DNA of 64,000 nucleotides from contig NZ_CP053381.1 of assembly GCF_017868775.1 (NCBI RefSeq), positions 3,410,001 through 3,474,000 of the forward strand, given 5' to 3'. The translations under genes were made by a program, and so were the position numbers. Shown piece after piece: positions 48,078-57,589 of this stretch. The notes below the pieces were generated by a model. The model was not told the DNA's origin. It made no database searches and was given only the letters and a program-made list of their open reading frames with translations. This DNA comes from Billgrantia sulfidoxydans (GTDB taxonomy: Bacteria; Pseudomonadota; Gammaproteobacteria; Pseudomonadales; Halomonadaceae). Numbering within the stretch: the first letter of the stretch is position 1; the number at the start of each line of letters is the position of its first letter.

Positions 48078-48510
48078 TTATGATTCAGATAGACGGGGGC
48101 CCAGGTGGTGAAACAGTTGCCCGGCCATCAGCGAGCCGATGGTCACCAGCGTGAAGATGATCAGGTCGTTGATGCCCTGCACCTTGCCCCGCCCGGCCTC
48201 GCCATGAACCGTGGCGAGCATGGCGCTGCCACCCACGAACGGGAAGTTCCAGCCCACGCCCAGCAACACCAGTGCCACCCAGAAGTGCGCCAGGCTGGTG
48301 CCGAGATTGGCGACCAGTACCGTGCCGATGAGCAGCGTCGCCCCGTCGATCAGGATGCGTTGCGCGCCGAAACGGGCGATCACCAGATAAGGCCCACCGG
48401 AGGGCACGCCGGCGATGAGGCCGGTGGCGGCGCTGGCGTTCCAGGGGCCGAGGAAGGCGGCGGCCACGCCGCCGGCCATCACGAAGAAGATTGAGATCGT
48501 TTGGTTGGGG
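48078..48510 (-). pseudogene. Remnant of an MFS transporter gene
   Basis: About 143 codons read as MFS-like sequence (FFVMAGGVAAAFLGPW, then PYLVIARFGAQRILIDGATLL, WVALVLLGVGWNFPFVGGSA and KVQGINDLIIFTLVTIGSL). No proper start exists; the frame runs in from the DsrE gene end. The first two blocks seem to be different helices joined by an internal deletion, and the C-terminus breaks off after LFHHLG. A full MFS protein has ~400 residues. It is best read as a decayed carrier gene once linked to the DsrE gene. Confidence 0.7.
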
Positions 48511-48855
48511 CTAGAACACCAGCACCTTGTCGGCCTGCTCGGTGGCTTCCGCCAAGGCATCCATGGTGCTGCGCTCGGCGCCCTCCACTACCTCCTCGTC
48601 GGTAAGCCCGCGGGCATCCATGCAGGTGCCACACAGCAGCACGCGTCCCTTGGTGGTGACCCGCTTGACCATGCGCTCGGCGTTGTAGAAGCCATCCGGG
48701 GTCTTCTGTCCCGCCTTGGCTCCGGACACGGCATCTCCCATCAGGAAGACGGTGACGTCGCCTTCGCGCTTCAGCAGCGCATGGGCCAGGCGCAGGCCGT
48801 TGTAGAGACGTTCGGTGCCGTAGGGGGGGTCGTTGACGATGATGAGCGTCTTCAT
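48511..48855 (-). CDS. DsrE-family protein
   Basis: A 114-residue DsrE/YchN-like protein. The family segments are IVNDPPYGTERLYNGLRLA, VFLMGDAV and LLCGTCMDARGLTDEEVVEGA; the cysteines in CGTCMDARG occupy the usual position of the sulfur-carrying Cys. It is transcribed divergently from an ArsR-rhodanese regulator across ~100 bp bearing a palindrome, so it is probably that regulator's target. The role, persulfide handling, is inferred from the family and this pairing. Confidence 0.88.
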   Translation of the reverse strand: MKTLIIVNDPPYGTERLYNGLRLAHALLKREGDVTVFLMGDAVSGAKAGQKTPDGFYNAERMVKRVTTKGRVLLCGTCMDARGLTDEEVVEGAERSTMDALAEATEQADKVLVF

Positions 48856-48869
48856 GGCTTCTCCTTGCT

Positions 48870-48895
48870 ATCATTCAATGAATTGATAGAATGAT
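48870..48895. promoter_or_regulatory. ArsR-type operator between the DsrE and ArsR-rhodanese genes
   Basis: ATCATTC (48870-48876) and GAATGAT (48889-48895) are exact inverse complements with a 12-bp spacer that itself begins with TCAAT/ATTGA symmetry. The AT-rich imperfect palindrome sits 15 bp before the DsrE start. The adjacent ArsR-family protein is the likely binder. Confidence 0.65.
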
Positions 48896-48956
48896 GGATA
48901 GAGATATCTAAATCTGTCAAGTGTTCGCTGTTCTGCTGACGCCCTCGGAGAGACCC

Positions 48957-49613
48957 ATGACCTCGCAACAGGACCTTCTCGATACGCTGGCCCAGGTCGC
49001 ACGCGCCCTGGGTAATGGGCACCGCCTGGCGTTGCTGGAGCGCCTGGCCCAGGGTGACGCCGCGGTCGAAACCTTGGCCAATACCACCGATCTGACGATC
49101 GGCAATGCCTCCCAGCACCTGCAGCATCTGCGTCGGGCGGGGCTCGTCACGGCCCAGCGCTCCGGCAAGCAGATGATCTACCGCCTGACCGATGAGCGAA
49201 TCGTCAATCTGCTGGGCCTGCTCAGGCAGGTGGCCGAGACCAACCTGGCCGAGATGGAGCGTCTGGTCAGTCGGCTGTTCGCGGAGGATGACGCCGATGG
49301 CGCACTGGAGGCGGTCGGCCGGGACGAGTTGCTGGCAGGGCTTGCCAGCGGCGAGGTGACACTGCTGGATGTGCGCCCCGAGGAGGAGTACGAAGCTGGC
49401 CACCTGCCCGAGGCGATCAATATCCCACTGGAGCAGTTGGAAGACATGCTGGGCAAGCTGCCCAAGGACAGGGAGTTCGTTGCCTATTGCCGTGGCCCCT
49501 ATTGCGCCCTGTCGCACGAGGCCGTACAGCGCCTGCGTCAACTCGGCTATCGAGTCCGACGCTTCGAGGAAGGGTATCCGGAGTGGAAAGCGGCGGGGCT
49601 GCCCATCGCATGA
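48957..49613 (+). CDS. ArsR-family regulator fused to a rhodanese domain
   Basis: A 218-residue fusion. Residues ~5-95 are an ArsR winged helix (LEALAN-type pattern as ALGNGHRLALLERLAQ, then NASQHLQHLRRAGLVTAQRSGKQMIYRL). Residues ~120-215 are a rhodanese domain with active-site loop C178-RGPY-C183. The first Cys is the sulfur-transfer residue; two cysteines in this loop suggest a di- or polysulfide redox switch. The ATG at 48957 follows GGAG by 7 bp. Divergent DsrE gene and intervening palindrome suggest control of sulfide or persulfide detoxification. Confidence 0.9.
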   Translation: MTSQQDLLDTLAQVARALGNGHRLALLERLAQGDAAVETLANTTDLTIGNASQHLQHLRRAGLVTAQRSGKQMIYRLTDERIVNLLGLLRQVAETNLAEMERLVSRLFAEDDADGALEAVGRDELLAGLASGEVTLLDVRPEEEYEAGHLPEAINIPLEQLEDMLGKLPKDREFVAYCRGPYCALSHEAVQRLRQLGYRVRRFEEGYPEWKAAGLPIA

Positions 49614-49794
49614 CCCGAGAAGGAGTGGGAACCGAAACGGTAGCTGCTGCGTCCCTACCCATGTCCGATTACTTGCCCAGCGAGGGCGAGCGGACCATGC
49701 TCGAAGAGGTGTCGCCATGTCGCTGGCAGGTTCACTCCTTGACCATCCACGGTCGCAACCACGCGCTCGATACCGGAACGCCACGGGGGCCACC

Positions 49795-50418
49795 ATGCGT
49801 TTCGACGAAACCGCCAGCCGGCGGGAGTGGTTCGAGCAGCGCCTGGCGCCGCTGATGGACCGCCTCTACGGCACGGCACTGCGGCTCACCCGCCACCCCG
49901 CCGACGCCGAGGATGTGGTGGCCGAGGCGGTGACCAAGGCCTGGACGCAGCTCGACCAGCTGCGCGCCCCCCAGCACTTCGAAGGCTGGCTGTTCCACAT
50001 CCTCAGCAACACCTTCGTCAGCGAATGGCGCCGGCGACGCTGCCACCCGCAGGCGGCCGACAGCGATGCCGCCGAGCCCGCCGAGCTGGACAGCGCCAGC
50101 TTCGCGCTGTTCCAGCAGCTGCACCAGCCTTTCCTGCTGTGGTGGGGCAGCCTCGAGGAGCAGTTCTTCAACGGCCTGCTGCAGGAGGACCTGGAACGGG
50201 CGCTGGACGCCCTCCCCGACGCCTACCGGGTGACGATTGTGCTGGTCGAGGTGCAGGGCTATACGTATGAGGAAGTGGCGAACCTGCTCGGCATCCCCTT
50301 GGGTACCGTGCGCTCGCGACTGAGCCGGGCGCGCTCGCAGCTGCAGAAGACGCTCTGGGAGCAGGCCAGGGAGGCGGGCATGACGCTCGGCCCGGGAGAG
50401 GGAGGAGCGCAGCGATGA
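49795..50418 (+). CDS. ECF-type RNA polymerase sigma factor
   Basis: A 207-residue extracytoplasmic-function sigma factor. Region 2 contains LYGTALRLTRHPADAEDVVAEAVTKAW and FEGWLFHILSNTF; region 4 has LPDAYRVTIVLVEVQGYTYEEVANLLGIPLGTVRSRLSRAR. An ~50-residue linker with LWWGSLEEQFF is longer than usual. The 49795 start gives the canonical protein; an in-frame ATG at 49717 has a better GAGGTG site and would add 26 residues. The stop overlaps the anti-sigma start (ATGA), so the pair is coupled. Confidence 0.88.
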   Translation: MRFDETASRREWFEQRLAPLMDRLYGTALRLTRHPADAEDVVAEAVTKAWTQLDQLRAPQHFEGWLFHILSNTFVSEWRRRRCHPQAADSDAAEPAELDSASFALFQQLHQPFLLWWGSLEEQFFNGLLQEDLERALDALPDAYRVTIVLVEVQGYTYEEVANLLGIPLGTVRSRLSRARSQLQKTLWEQAREAGMTLGPGEGGAQR

Positions 50419-50672
50419 AGTCGAAGGCCATGAGCTGCGAGGAGGTCATCGAGCGCCTCTTCGACTATCTCGACCGGGAGCTCGACCCGCAGGAGGCAAC
50501 CGACGTCGAACGGCACCTCCACCGCTGCCGCGACTGCTTCACGCGCGCCGAATTCGAACGACGACTACGGGCCAGGGTGACGGCCACCGGCACGGCGAAG
50601 GCCCCGCCTCGGCTGCACCAGCGCATACGGACTTTGCTCGACCGCTTCGACGAGTCCGACACTACCCGCTGA
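50415..50672 (+). CDS. Small zinc-binding anti-sigma factor
   Basis: An 85-residue protein with a zinc-associated anti-sigma motif, HLHRCRDC (His, then CxxC) in the VERHLHRCRDCFTRAEFE helix region. There is no transmembrane segment, so it acts in the cytoplasm and could respond to oxidants or thiol-active metals by losing zinc, as for ZAS proteins such as RsrA. It overlaps the sigma gene by 4 bp and precedes the methyltransferase-MerC gene by 19 bp. Confidence 0.85.
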   Translation: MKSKAMSCEEVIERLFDYLDRELDPQEATDVERHLHRCRDCFTRAEFERRLRARVTATGTAKAPPRLHQRIRTLLDRFDESDTTR

Positions 50673-50691
50673 CCCGTGAGGAGAACGCCTC

Positions 50692-51939
50692 ATGGTGGCC
50701 ATACTCGGCTATTCCCGCCCGCAGATCCTGGCGGCAGTGCAGCAGATGTACACCGCCGTGGCGGATGCCCCCGCCTCGCCCTTCCACTTCCCGGTCGGCG
50801 CGGAGGCCAGCCGCCGCCTGGGCTATCCCCCCGAGCGGCTCGCTCAGCTGCCGGCCGAGGTGCGTGAGGCCTTCGCCGGGGTCGGCTACCCGTTCCGCGC
50901 CGGGGCCATCCGTCCTGGCGACCGGGTGCTCGACATCGGCGCCGGGGCCGGCGGCGATGCGCTGATCGCGCGCCAGCTGGCCGGCCCCCAGGGGCGGGTC
51001 ATCGCGCTGGACCTCACCGCGGCCATGACGCGCCGGCTGCAGCAGGCCAGCGAACGCCACGCCATCGACCGCCTCGGCGTGGTGCAGGGCTCCGCCGAGC
51101 AGTTACCGCTACCCGATGCCAGCATCGACAGTATCACCAGCAACGGCGCCCTCAACCTGGTACCGGACAAGCGCCGCGCCGTGGCCGAGATGTTTCGCGT
51201 GCTCAAGCCCCACGGGCGCGTGCAGCTGGCCGACGTGGTCATCCACCGCCCGGTGTCGGTCGACTGCCACGAGGATCCGCGCCTGTGGGTCGAGTGCGTG
51301 GTGGGCGCCACGGTGAAGGAGGAGCTGCTGGCCCTGTTCGAGGAAGCCGGCTTCGAGGAGGTGCGCGTCGTCGGCAGCCACGACTACTTCTCCCTGAGCC
51401 CCAGCGCCCAGACACGCGAGGTCGCCGTCGGCTTCGGCGCCCACTCGGTCGAACTCGCCATGCGCCGAGGCGCCGCGAAGCCCGCCTGGATTCAGCGCTG
51501 GGGTTGTCGCCTCGATCCGCGCCGCTGGCTGCGGCTGTGGTATCGCCGCGGCCTGCTCGGCATGCTGGCCTACCTGCTGGCCCTGTTGAGCTGTTACGGC
51601 ACCCTGGCACTGGTTGCCCTGCTGCCGCTGCTGGGTGTTCACCTGACGCTCGACGACGGGCTCTGGGCCGGCGCCATTGCCACCCTGGCGCTGCTCGCCC
51701 TGGCCAGCGTGGCCGTCGGCATGCGCCGGCATCGCGTGCCCTGGCCAACCTTGGTGGGCGTTATCGGCTCGCTGCTCATCCTCCATGCCCTGTTCGTCGA
51801 CTACTCCATGGCACAGGAGCTGAGCGGCTTCGTGGTGCTGGCCGGCGCCGTCGGCTGGGATCTGCACCAGCGTCGACGCCACGAAGCCAGGGTCCTGGGC
51901 CTGGACAAAAAAAAAGAGCGCGACCCGGGTCGCGCCTGA
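50692..51939 (+). CDS. SAM methyltransferase fused to a MerC-like membrane domain
   Basis: A 415-residue two-domain protein. Residues ~15-265 are an ArsM-like methyltransferase (VLDIGAGAGGDALIA, ALDLTAAMTRR), related to the gene at 47159. The ArsM SNC motif is SNGALNL, lacking that Cys; a later Cys remains in WVECVVGA. Residues ~285-390 hold four hydrophobic segments resembling the MerC mercury-uptake family (RRGLLGMLAYLLALLSCYGTLALV), with one Cys instead of the usual pair. It is the third gene of the sigma/anti-sigma unit. The final codons (DKKKERDPGRA) are encoded by a terminator sequence serving the opposite strand. Substrate unknown. Confidence 0.78.
   Translation: MVAILGYSRPQILAAVQQMYTAVADAPASPFHFPVGAEASRRLGYPPERLAQLPAEVREAFAGVGYPFRAGAIRPGDRVLDIGAGAGGDALIARQLAGPQGRVIALDLTAAMTRRLQQASERHAIDRLGVVQGSAEQLPLPDASIDSITSNGALNLVPDKRRAVAEMFRVLKPHGRVQLADVVIHRPVSVDCHEDPRLWVECVVGATVKEELLALFEEAGFEEVRVVGSHDYFSLSPSAQTREVAVGFGAHSVELAMRRGAAKPAWIQRWGCRLDPRRWLRLWYRRGLLGMLAYLLALLSCYGTLALVALLPLLGVHLTLDDGLWAGAIATLALLALASVAVGMRRHRVPWPTLVGVIGSLLILHALFVDYSMAQELSGFVVLAGAVGWDLHQRRRHEARVLGLDKKKERDPGRA
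51907..51935 (-). terminator. Intrinsic terminator for exaC, inside the 3' end of the methyltransferase-MerC gene
   Basis: GCGCGACCC and GGGTCGCGC (51918-51935) form a perfect 18-bp palindrome; on the minus strand it is followed by nine T (51915-51907). It lies 110 bp past the exaC stop and within the last codons of the convergent gene. Confidence 0.9.
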
Positions 51940-52045
51940 AAGTCGCCAGTGATCGGCAACGAGAGAGCATTCTGTCCTGCGGCCGGGCCTGACGGGGCCG
52001 GCCGAGAAGGAGGTTACCGCCCGGCCCGGCCGGGCGGCAGGCGGC

Positions 52046-53566
<1,521 letters not shown>

Positions 53567-53746
53567 GATGCATGCTCCTGGGTTGCGTTGTCGTTGCTCC
53601 GAGGTGGCGGAAGGCGGCGATGCTGGCGGCTTCGCGGTCACCGGACACTCTGTCCTACATGGGGTCCCCTTGCTTTCCTGGTCCGGTGCGCCGGCCTCTC
53701 GAGGTGGCGCCGCCCGGCCTCAGTTCGCAGTTTAGATAACCCTGGG

Positions 53747-53765
53747 GGGAGTACCTCATACTCCC
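53747..53765. promoter_or_regulatory. Inverted repeat upstream of exaC
   Basis: GGGAGTA (53747-53753) and TACTCCC (53759-53765) are exact inverse complements with a 5-bp spacer, flanked by two six-G runs. It lies ~180 bp before exaC. On the minus strand CCAAGGGA (53769-53762) overlaps it, matching the element upstream of exaA. Confidence 0.5.
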
Positions 53766-53835
53766 TTGGGGGGCATTAGGGAGGGTCTTTGGTCGTAGTC
53801 TGCCGGGCCCGCCCGGCGCCCGGCAGACCGTTGCG

Positions 53836-55605
53836 TTACAGCGCTGCCTCTCCGTTCGGCAGCTTGAAGGTCCACAGCATGCCGCCCTGGTTGAAGTTCT
53901 TGACCACCTTGGCCACCTCGCCGCCCCACAGCGGCACCGCTCCGCCCCAGCCCGAGGCGACGGAAACGTACTGCTCGCCGTCCATCTCCCAGGTGATTGG
54001 CGTGCCGACCACGCCCGAGCCGGTGTTGAAGCGATACAGCTCCTCGCCGGTGCGGGCATCGAACGCCTTCAGGTAGCCTTCGGGCGTGCCGGTGAACACC
54101 AGGTTGCCGGCGGTCGTCATCACCCCGCCCCACAGCGGTGCGCGGTTCTCGTGGCGCCAGACCTCCTCACCGGTGCTCGGATCGATCGCCCGCAGGACGC
54201 CGATGAACTCCTCGTTGGCCGGCTTGATGGTGAAGCCGGCGCCGAGATAGGCCGCGCCACGCTTGTAGGAGACCGGCTCGTTCCAGATGTCCATGGCCCA
54301 CTCGTTGGAAGGTACGTAGAACAGGCCGGTGCCCTGGTTGTAGGCCATCGGCATCCAGTTCTTGCCGCCGAGGAACGCCGGGCGCGCGAGCACCGGCTCG
54401 CCCTTGTCGTCCTCGGTGGCGGCCGGATCGCCCGGTCGCCCGCCCTCGGTGTAGATGGGTCGCCCCTGGTCGTCGAGCCCTTCGGCCCAGGAGATCTCGT
54501 CGACGAAGGGGAAGCCTCGAATAAAGCTACCGTCGGTGCGGTCGAGCACGTAGAAGAAGCCGTTGCGATCGGCAGTGGCCGCCGCCCTGACCAGCTCGCC
54601 ATTCTGCTCGTAGTCGAACGAGACCAGCTCGTTGACACCGTCGTAGTCCCAGCCGTCGTTGGGCGTGGTCTGGAAGTGCCACTTGATGCTGCCGTCGTTG
54701 GGATCGATCGCCAGGCGCGACGAGGAGAACAGATTGTCGCCGGGGCGCAGGTGCGAGTTCCAGGGGGCCGGGTTGCCGGTGCCGAAGAACAGGGTGTCGG
54801 TGTCGGGGTCGTAGGTGCCGCCCAGCCAGGTGGCGGCCCCGCCGGTCTCCCACATGTCGCCGGGCCAGGTCAGCCCCGCCTCGCCCCCCGAGATGCCGTT
54901 CTCGACGGCTTCGCCGTCACGGTAGACGTAGCCCATGTGGCCTTCCACGGTCGGTCGTGTCCACAGCAGGTCGCCGGTGCGGGGATCGTAGGCCTCGACC
55001 TTGCCGACGATGCCGAATTCGCCCCCGGAGACGCCGGTGATCAGCTTGCCGTTGATGACGATCGGCGCCGCGGTGATCGAGTAGCCTTCCTGGTAGTCGG
55101 CGACCTGCTTGACCCATACGACCTTGCCGGTGTCCTTGTTCAGGGCGACGAGCTTGGCGTCCAGGGTGCCGAAGATGAACAGGTCGTCGTACAGCGCGCC
55201 GCCGCGATTGACCACGTCGCAGCAGGGCATGATGCCGTCGGGCAGGCGTGCGTCGTACTGCCAGATCTCCTCGCCGGTGCGGGCGTCGATCGCGTAGGCG
55301 CGCGAGTAGGAGGCCGTGACGTACATGACGCCATCCTTGACGATGGGCTGGGACTCCTGGCCGCGCATCTTCTCGCCGCCGAAGGAGAAGGCCCAGACCG
55401 GCTGCAGCGATTGGACGTTCTCGCTGTTGAGGATCTCGAGGCCGCTGTAGCGCTGGCCCTGCAACCCCATGCCGTAGGTCACCACGTCGTCGACGGTAGC
55501 GTGGTCGTTGAGGATGTCCTCGTCGGTCACCGCCTGGGCGCCAAGGGAGACGGCCAGCGCCAGGCTGCCAAGGGTAAAGCGTGTGCTGATCGAGCGATAT
55601 GTCAT
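53836..55605 (-). CDS. exaA: PQQ-dependent alcohol dehydrogenase, predicted lanthanide type (ExaA/PedH-like)
   Basis: A 589-residue periplasmic quinoprotein with a signal peptide (1-25, ending LGAQA-VT) and an eight-bladed propeller. Vicinal C128-C129 in [11 protein letters not shown] form the ring disulfide; E197 (SGGEFG) and N278 (GNPAPWN) bind metal. The catalytic base is D320 in GWDYDGVN, and D322 two residues later is the extra ligand of lanthanide enzymes (XoxF, PedH); calcium enzymes such as MxaF have Ala or Ser there. It oxidises ethanol or other primary alcohols and passes electrons to cytochrome c550. The ATG at 55605 starts the signal peptide. Confidence 0.93.
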   Translation of the reverse strand: MTYRSISTRFTLGSLALAVSLGAQAVTDEDILNDHATVDDVVTYGMGLQGQRYSGLEILNSENVQSLQPVWAFSFGGEKMRGQESQPIVKDGVMYVTASYSRAYAIDARTGEEIWQYDARLPDGIMPCCDVVNRGGALYDDLFIFGTLDAKLVALNKDTGKVVWVKQVADYQEGYSITAAPIVINGKLITGVSGGEFGIVGKVEAYDPRTGDLLWTRPTVEGHMGYVYRDGEAVENGISGGEAGLTWPGDMWETGGAATWLGGTYDPDTDTLFFGTGNPAPWNSHLRPGDNLFSSSRLAIDPNDGSIKWHFQTTPNDGWDYDGVNELVSFDYEQNGELVRAAATADRNGFFYVLDRTDGSFIRGFPFVDEISWAEGLDDQGRPIYTEGGRPGDPAATEDDKGEPVLARPAFLGGKNWMPMAYNQGTGLFYVPSNEWAMDIWNEPVSYKRGAAYLGAGFTIKPANEEFIGVLRAIDPSTGEEVWRHENRAPLWGGVMTTAGNLVFTGTPEGYLKAFDARTGEELYRFNTGSGVVGTPITWEMDGEQYVSVASGWGGAVPLWGGEVAKVVKNFNQGGMLWTFKLPNGEAAL

Positions 55606-55730
55606 GGTTGTATTCTCGCTTCTCTTGTCATGCGTTTTTGCCGAAGGCCGCGAGGCCTCTCCAACCCTGTCGTCATTCTTGGCAGGGCATGAACGATCAA
55701 CAATGAACCTCTCGGACGACTTCCTTCGTC

Positions 55731-55742
55731 CCTTGGTAGTAA
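55731..55742 (-). promoter_or_regulatory. TTACTACCAAGG element upstream of exaA
   Basis: Read on the minus strand, this 12-mer lies 126 bp before exaA and recurs exactly upstream of the cytochrome c550 gene. A regulator of the PQQ regulon is the likely binder; none is encoded in the window. Confidence 0.55.
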
Positions 55743-55756
55743 GACCTGCGCCCACG

Positions 55757-55784
55757 AAAAAGCCGCAGCGGAGCTGCGGCTTTT
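55757..55784 (-). terminator. Bidirectional terminator between the MoxJ-like gene and exaA
   Basis: AAAAGCCGCAGC (55758-55769) and GCTGCGGCTTTT (55773-55784) form a perfect 12-bp stem with a GGA loop, flanked by A/T runs on both sides. It ends the exaB/MoxJ-like transcript 119 bp past its last stop. Confidence 0.92.
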
Positions 55785-55902
55785 ATGGCATGAAGACACT
55801 CGGCATCTGCGTGCCTTTGCGGCGACAAGGTTCGTGTCATTTCCGCCTCGCGGGGGCCATCACAATGGGACCATCGCAACGAGTGAGGGCCCGCGCCTCG
55901 TG

Positions 55903-56829
55903 TCACGACTCTTCGTCAGGCGCCAGGATGCCGTCGTAGTAGGCGGGCGGGCTGTAGCGCAGGCCGTGGCGAGCGAAGAGTTCGGCGACCTCCCCCTCGC
56001 GCACCATGCGATCGATGATCTCCTCGATCACGTGCCCCAGCTCACGATGGGTATGCTTGACCGCCATGCCGACATCCCAGCCCTGCTTCACCAGCCCCGG
56101 GAATCCGTTGTCCGCCGCCTGGAAGGGTCGGTCGGCGTGCCGTCCCAGCTGATGATCGATCTCGGCGCGGGTGCCCATGACGGCATGCACGCGACCCTCG
56201 GCCATGGCCTCGAAGGCACGCGCGACGTCGCGGAAATGCCGCGTGCGGTCACGCAGGGCGCCGCCGAAGGCGGAGCTGAGGTAGGTGTCGGGCAGGGTAT
56301 CGATCTCCACCCCGATGGGGTGGTACTGGAACACCGCCATCGTCGTCACCGAGTCGAGCGCGTCGGCGTCGTGGGCGATCTGCCAGCGCTCCTGCTGATA
56401 GGGGCCGAACATCACCACCTGGTCATTGACCACCTCGCCGGTGGAATCGCGCATGTAGGCAAACCGGCGGTCGTAGGGCACCCGTAGCATGACGTCGGCG
56501 ATACGCCGTTTCGCCAGATAGTGTCCCTTCCATACGTTATTGCGCAGATCGTCTTCCAGGGTCTCGTCCGGCGTGATCCAGTGCACGCGGAACGCCACCC
56601 CCAATTCCTCGGCGATACGCTTGCCGATCGCCACATCGACGCCCGCGGGCTCGCCGTTCTCCAGATAGGAATAGGGCGGAAAATCCCGATAGAGGCCGAC
56701 GTTGAGGTAGCCCGACTCGATGACGGCATCGTAGCTCCGCTCGGGTGGGCGGTCGAGGGCCGAGTCGCTCGCCTGGACGAACGAACTCAAGGTCAGCGCC
56801 AGCATGAACATCCAGCGAATCGCATTCAT
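55903..56829 (-). CDS. Periplasmic binding protein linked to quinoprotein dehydrogenases (MoxJ-like)
   Basis: A 308-residue protein with a signal peptide (1-20, ending SSFVQA-SD) and a type II periplasmic binding fold: LNVGLYRDFPPYSYLENGEPAGVDVAIG opens it and RADVMLR-like IADVMLRVPYDRRF closes lobe 1. Homologues (MxaJ/XoxJ type) sit beside PQQ alcohol dehydrogenase genes and are thought to help activate the enzyme. The start at 56829 excludes upstream frame that overlaps the cytochrome gene. It follows that gene by 55 bp. Confidence 0.87.
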   Translation of the reverse strand: MNAIRWMFMLALTLSSFVQASDSALDRPPERSYDAVIESGYLNVGLYRDFPPYSYLENGEPAGVDVAIGKRIAEELGVAFRVHWITPDETLEDDLRNNVWKGHYLAKRRIADVMLRVPYDRRFAYMRDSTGEVVNDQVVMFGPYQQERWQIAHDADALDSVTTMAVFQYHPIGVEIDTLPDTYLSSAFGGALRDRTRHFRDVARAFEAMAEGRVHAVMGTRAEIDHQLGRHADRPFQAADNGFPGLVKQGWDVGMAVKHTHRELGHVIEEIIDRMVREGEVAELFARHGLRYSPPAYYDGILAPDEES

Positions 56830-56884
56830 GTCGCCTCCGTCATTGACGAGATGCCACGCCTCCCCCTGGCGCCCGTTCCTCGGC

Positions 56885-57322
56885 CTACTCCTTGACCGAT
56901 TCGACGTAGGTCTTGATCGCCCAGATGGCGTTCTGGTCGAGATTGTCCTTGAACGAGGGCATGCCCTTGCCGGTGCCGTTGCGCACGCGTCCGATGAAGT
57001 ACTCGTCGTCCCACTCCTCGAGTTCGCGAAGGTCGGGGGTGAGGCCGCCGGATTGGGCCTGGATGCCGTGGCAGACCGCGCAGTTGCCGGCATAGCCGCT
57101 CTCCCCGACCTTGACGGCTTCTTCATGGTATTCACCATGCTCGTTGCCGGGACGGAAGGGATTCTCGCTGAGCGGCTCGCTGCCCAATGTCGGAAGAGCG
57201 CCGGTATCGACCTCCTGCGGGGTCACGTCGCCGTGCCCCATGGCAACGACCGAAAGAGTGAGAAATCCGAGCGCTAGGCCGGTGCTGATAACGCGGGTAT
57301 TGAGCAGGCTAGTGGCTTTCAT
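56885..57322 (-). CDS. exaB: Cytochrome c550 (ExaB/PedF-like)
   Basis: A 145-residue periplasmic c-type cytochrome with an N-terminal signal (~1-30). Heme is bound by C81-AVC-H85, and M120 in GKGMPSF is the probable axial ligand. It takes electrons from ExaA and passes them to the respiratory chain. The gene heads a two-gene unit with the MoxJ-like protein and has the TTACTACCAAGG element 132 bp upstream, in the region shared with the divergent ABC operon. Confidence 0.92.
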   Translation of the reverse strand: MKATSLLNTRVISTGLALGFLTLSVVAMGHGDVTPQEVDTGALPTLGSEPLSENPFRPGNEHGEYHEEAVKVGESGYAGNCAVCHGIQAQSGGLTPDLRELEEWDDEYFIGRVRNGTGKGMPSFKDNLDQNAIWAIKTYVESVKE

Positions 57323-57453
57323 TTCGGTCGCCTCCGGCTTGGATTTGTTGAACGCTTTTCGTCGCCTCGTCGGGTCAAGCTCGGCGAATCTGGTCCAAGT
57401 CTAGGAAGCCGTTGTCACGCGAGGAATGGCACTTTGGGCCGCGAAAACCACTT

Positions 57454-57465
57454 CCTTGGTAGTAA
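57454..57465. promoter_or_regulatory. TTACTACCAAGG element between exaB and the divergent ABC operon
   Basis: An exact copy (minus-strand reading) of the element upstream of exaA. For the plus-strand operon a good -10, TATAGT (57489-57494), lies 23 bp downstream with no recognisable -35, which fits activator-dependent transcription. The element may thus serve both directions. Confidence 0.55.
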
Positions 57466-57589
57466 CCAGCCGCCTCTGAGACCTAGGGTATAGTGCTTAG
57501 GTACCGCCTCATTGCGACCATGGAAAGATTCTCCCTTCCCCCTGCCTTGCCTAAGGTCATGAACACGACACCAACCGGGGGAATGACTC

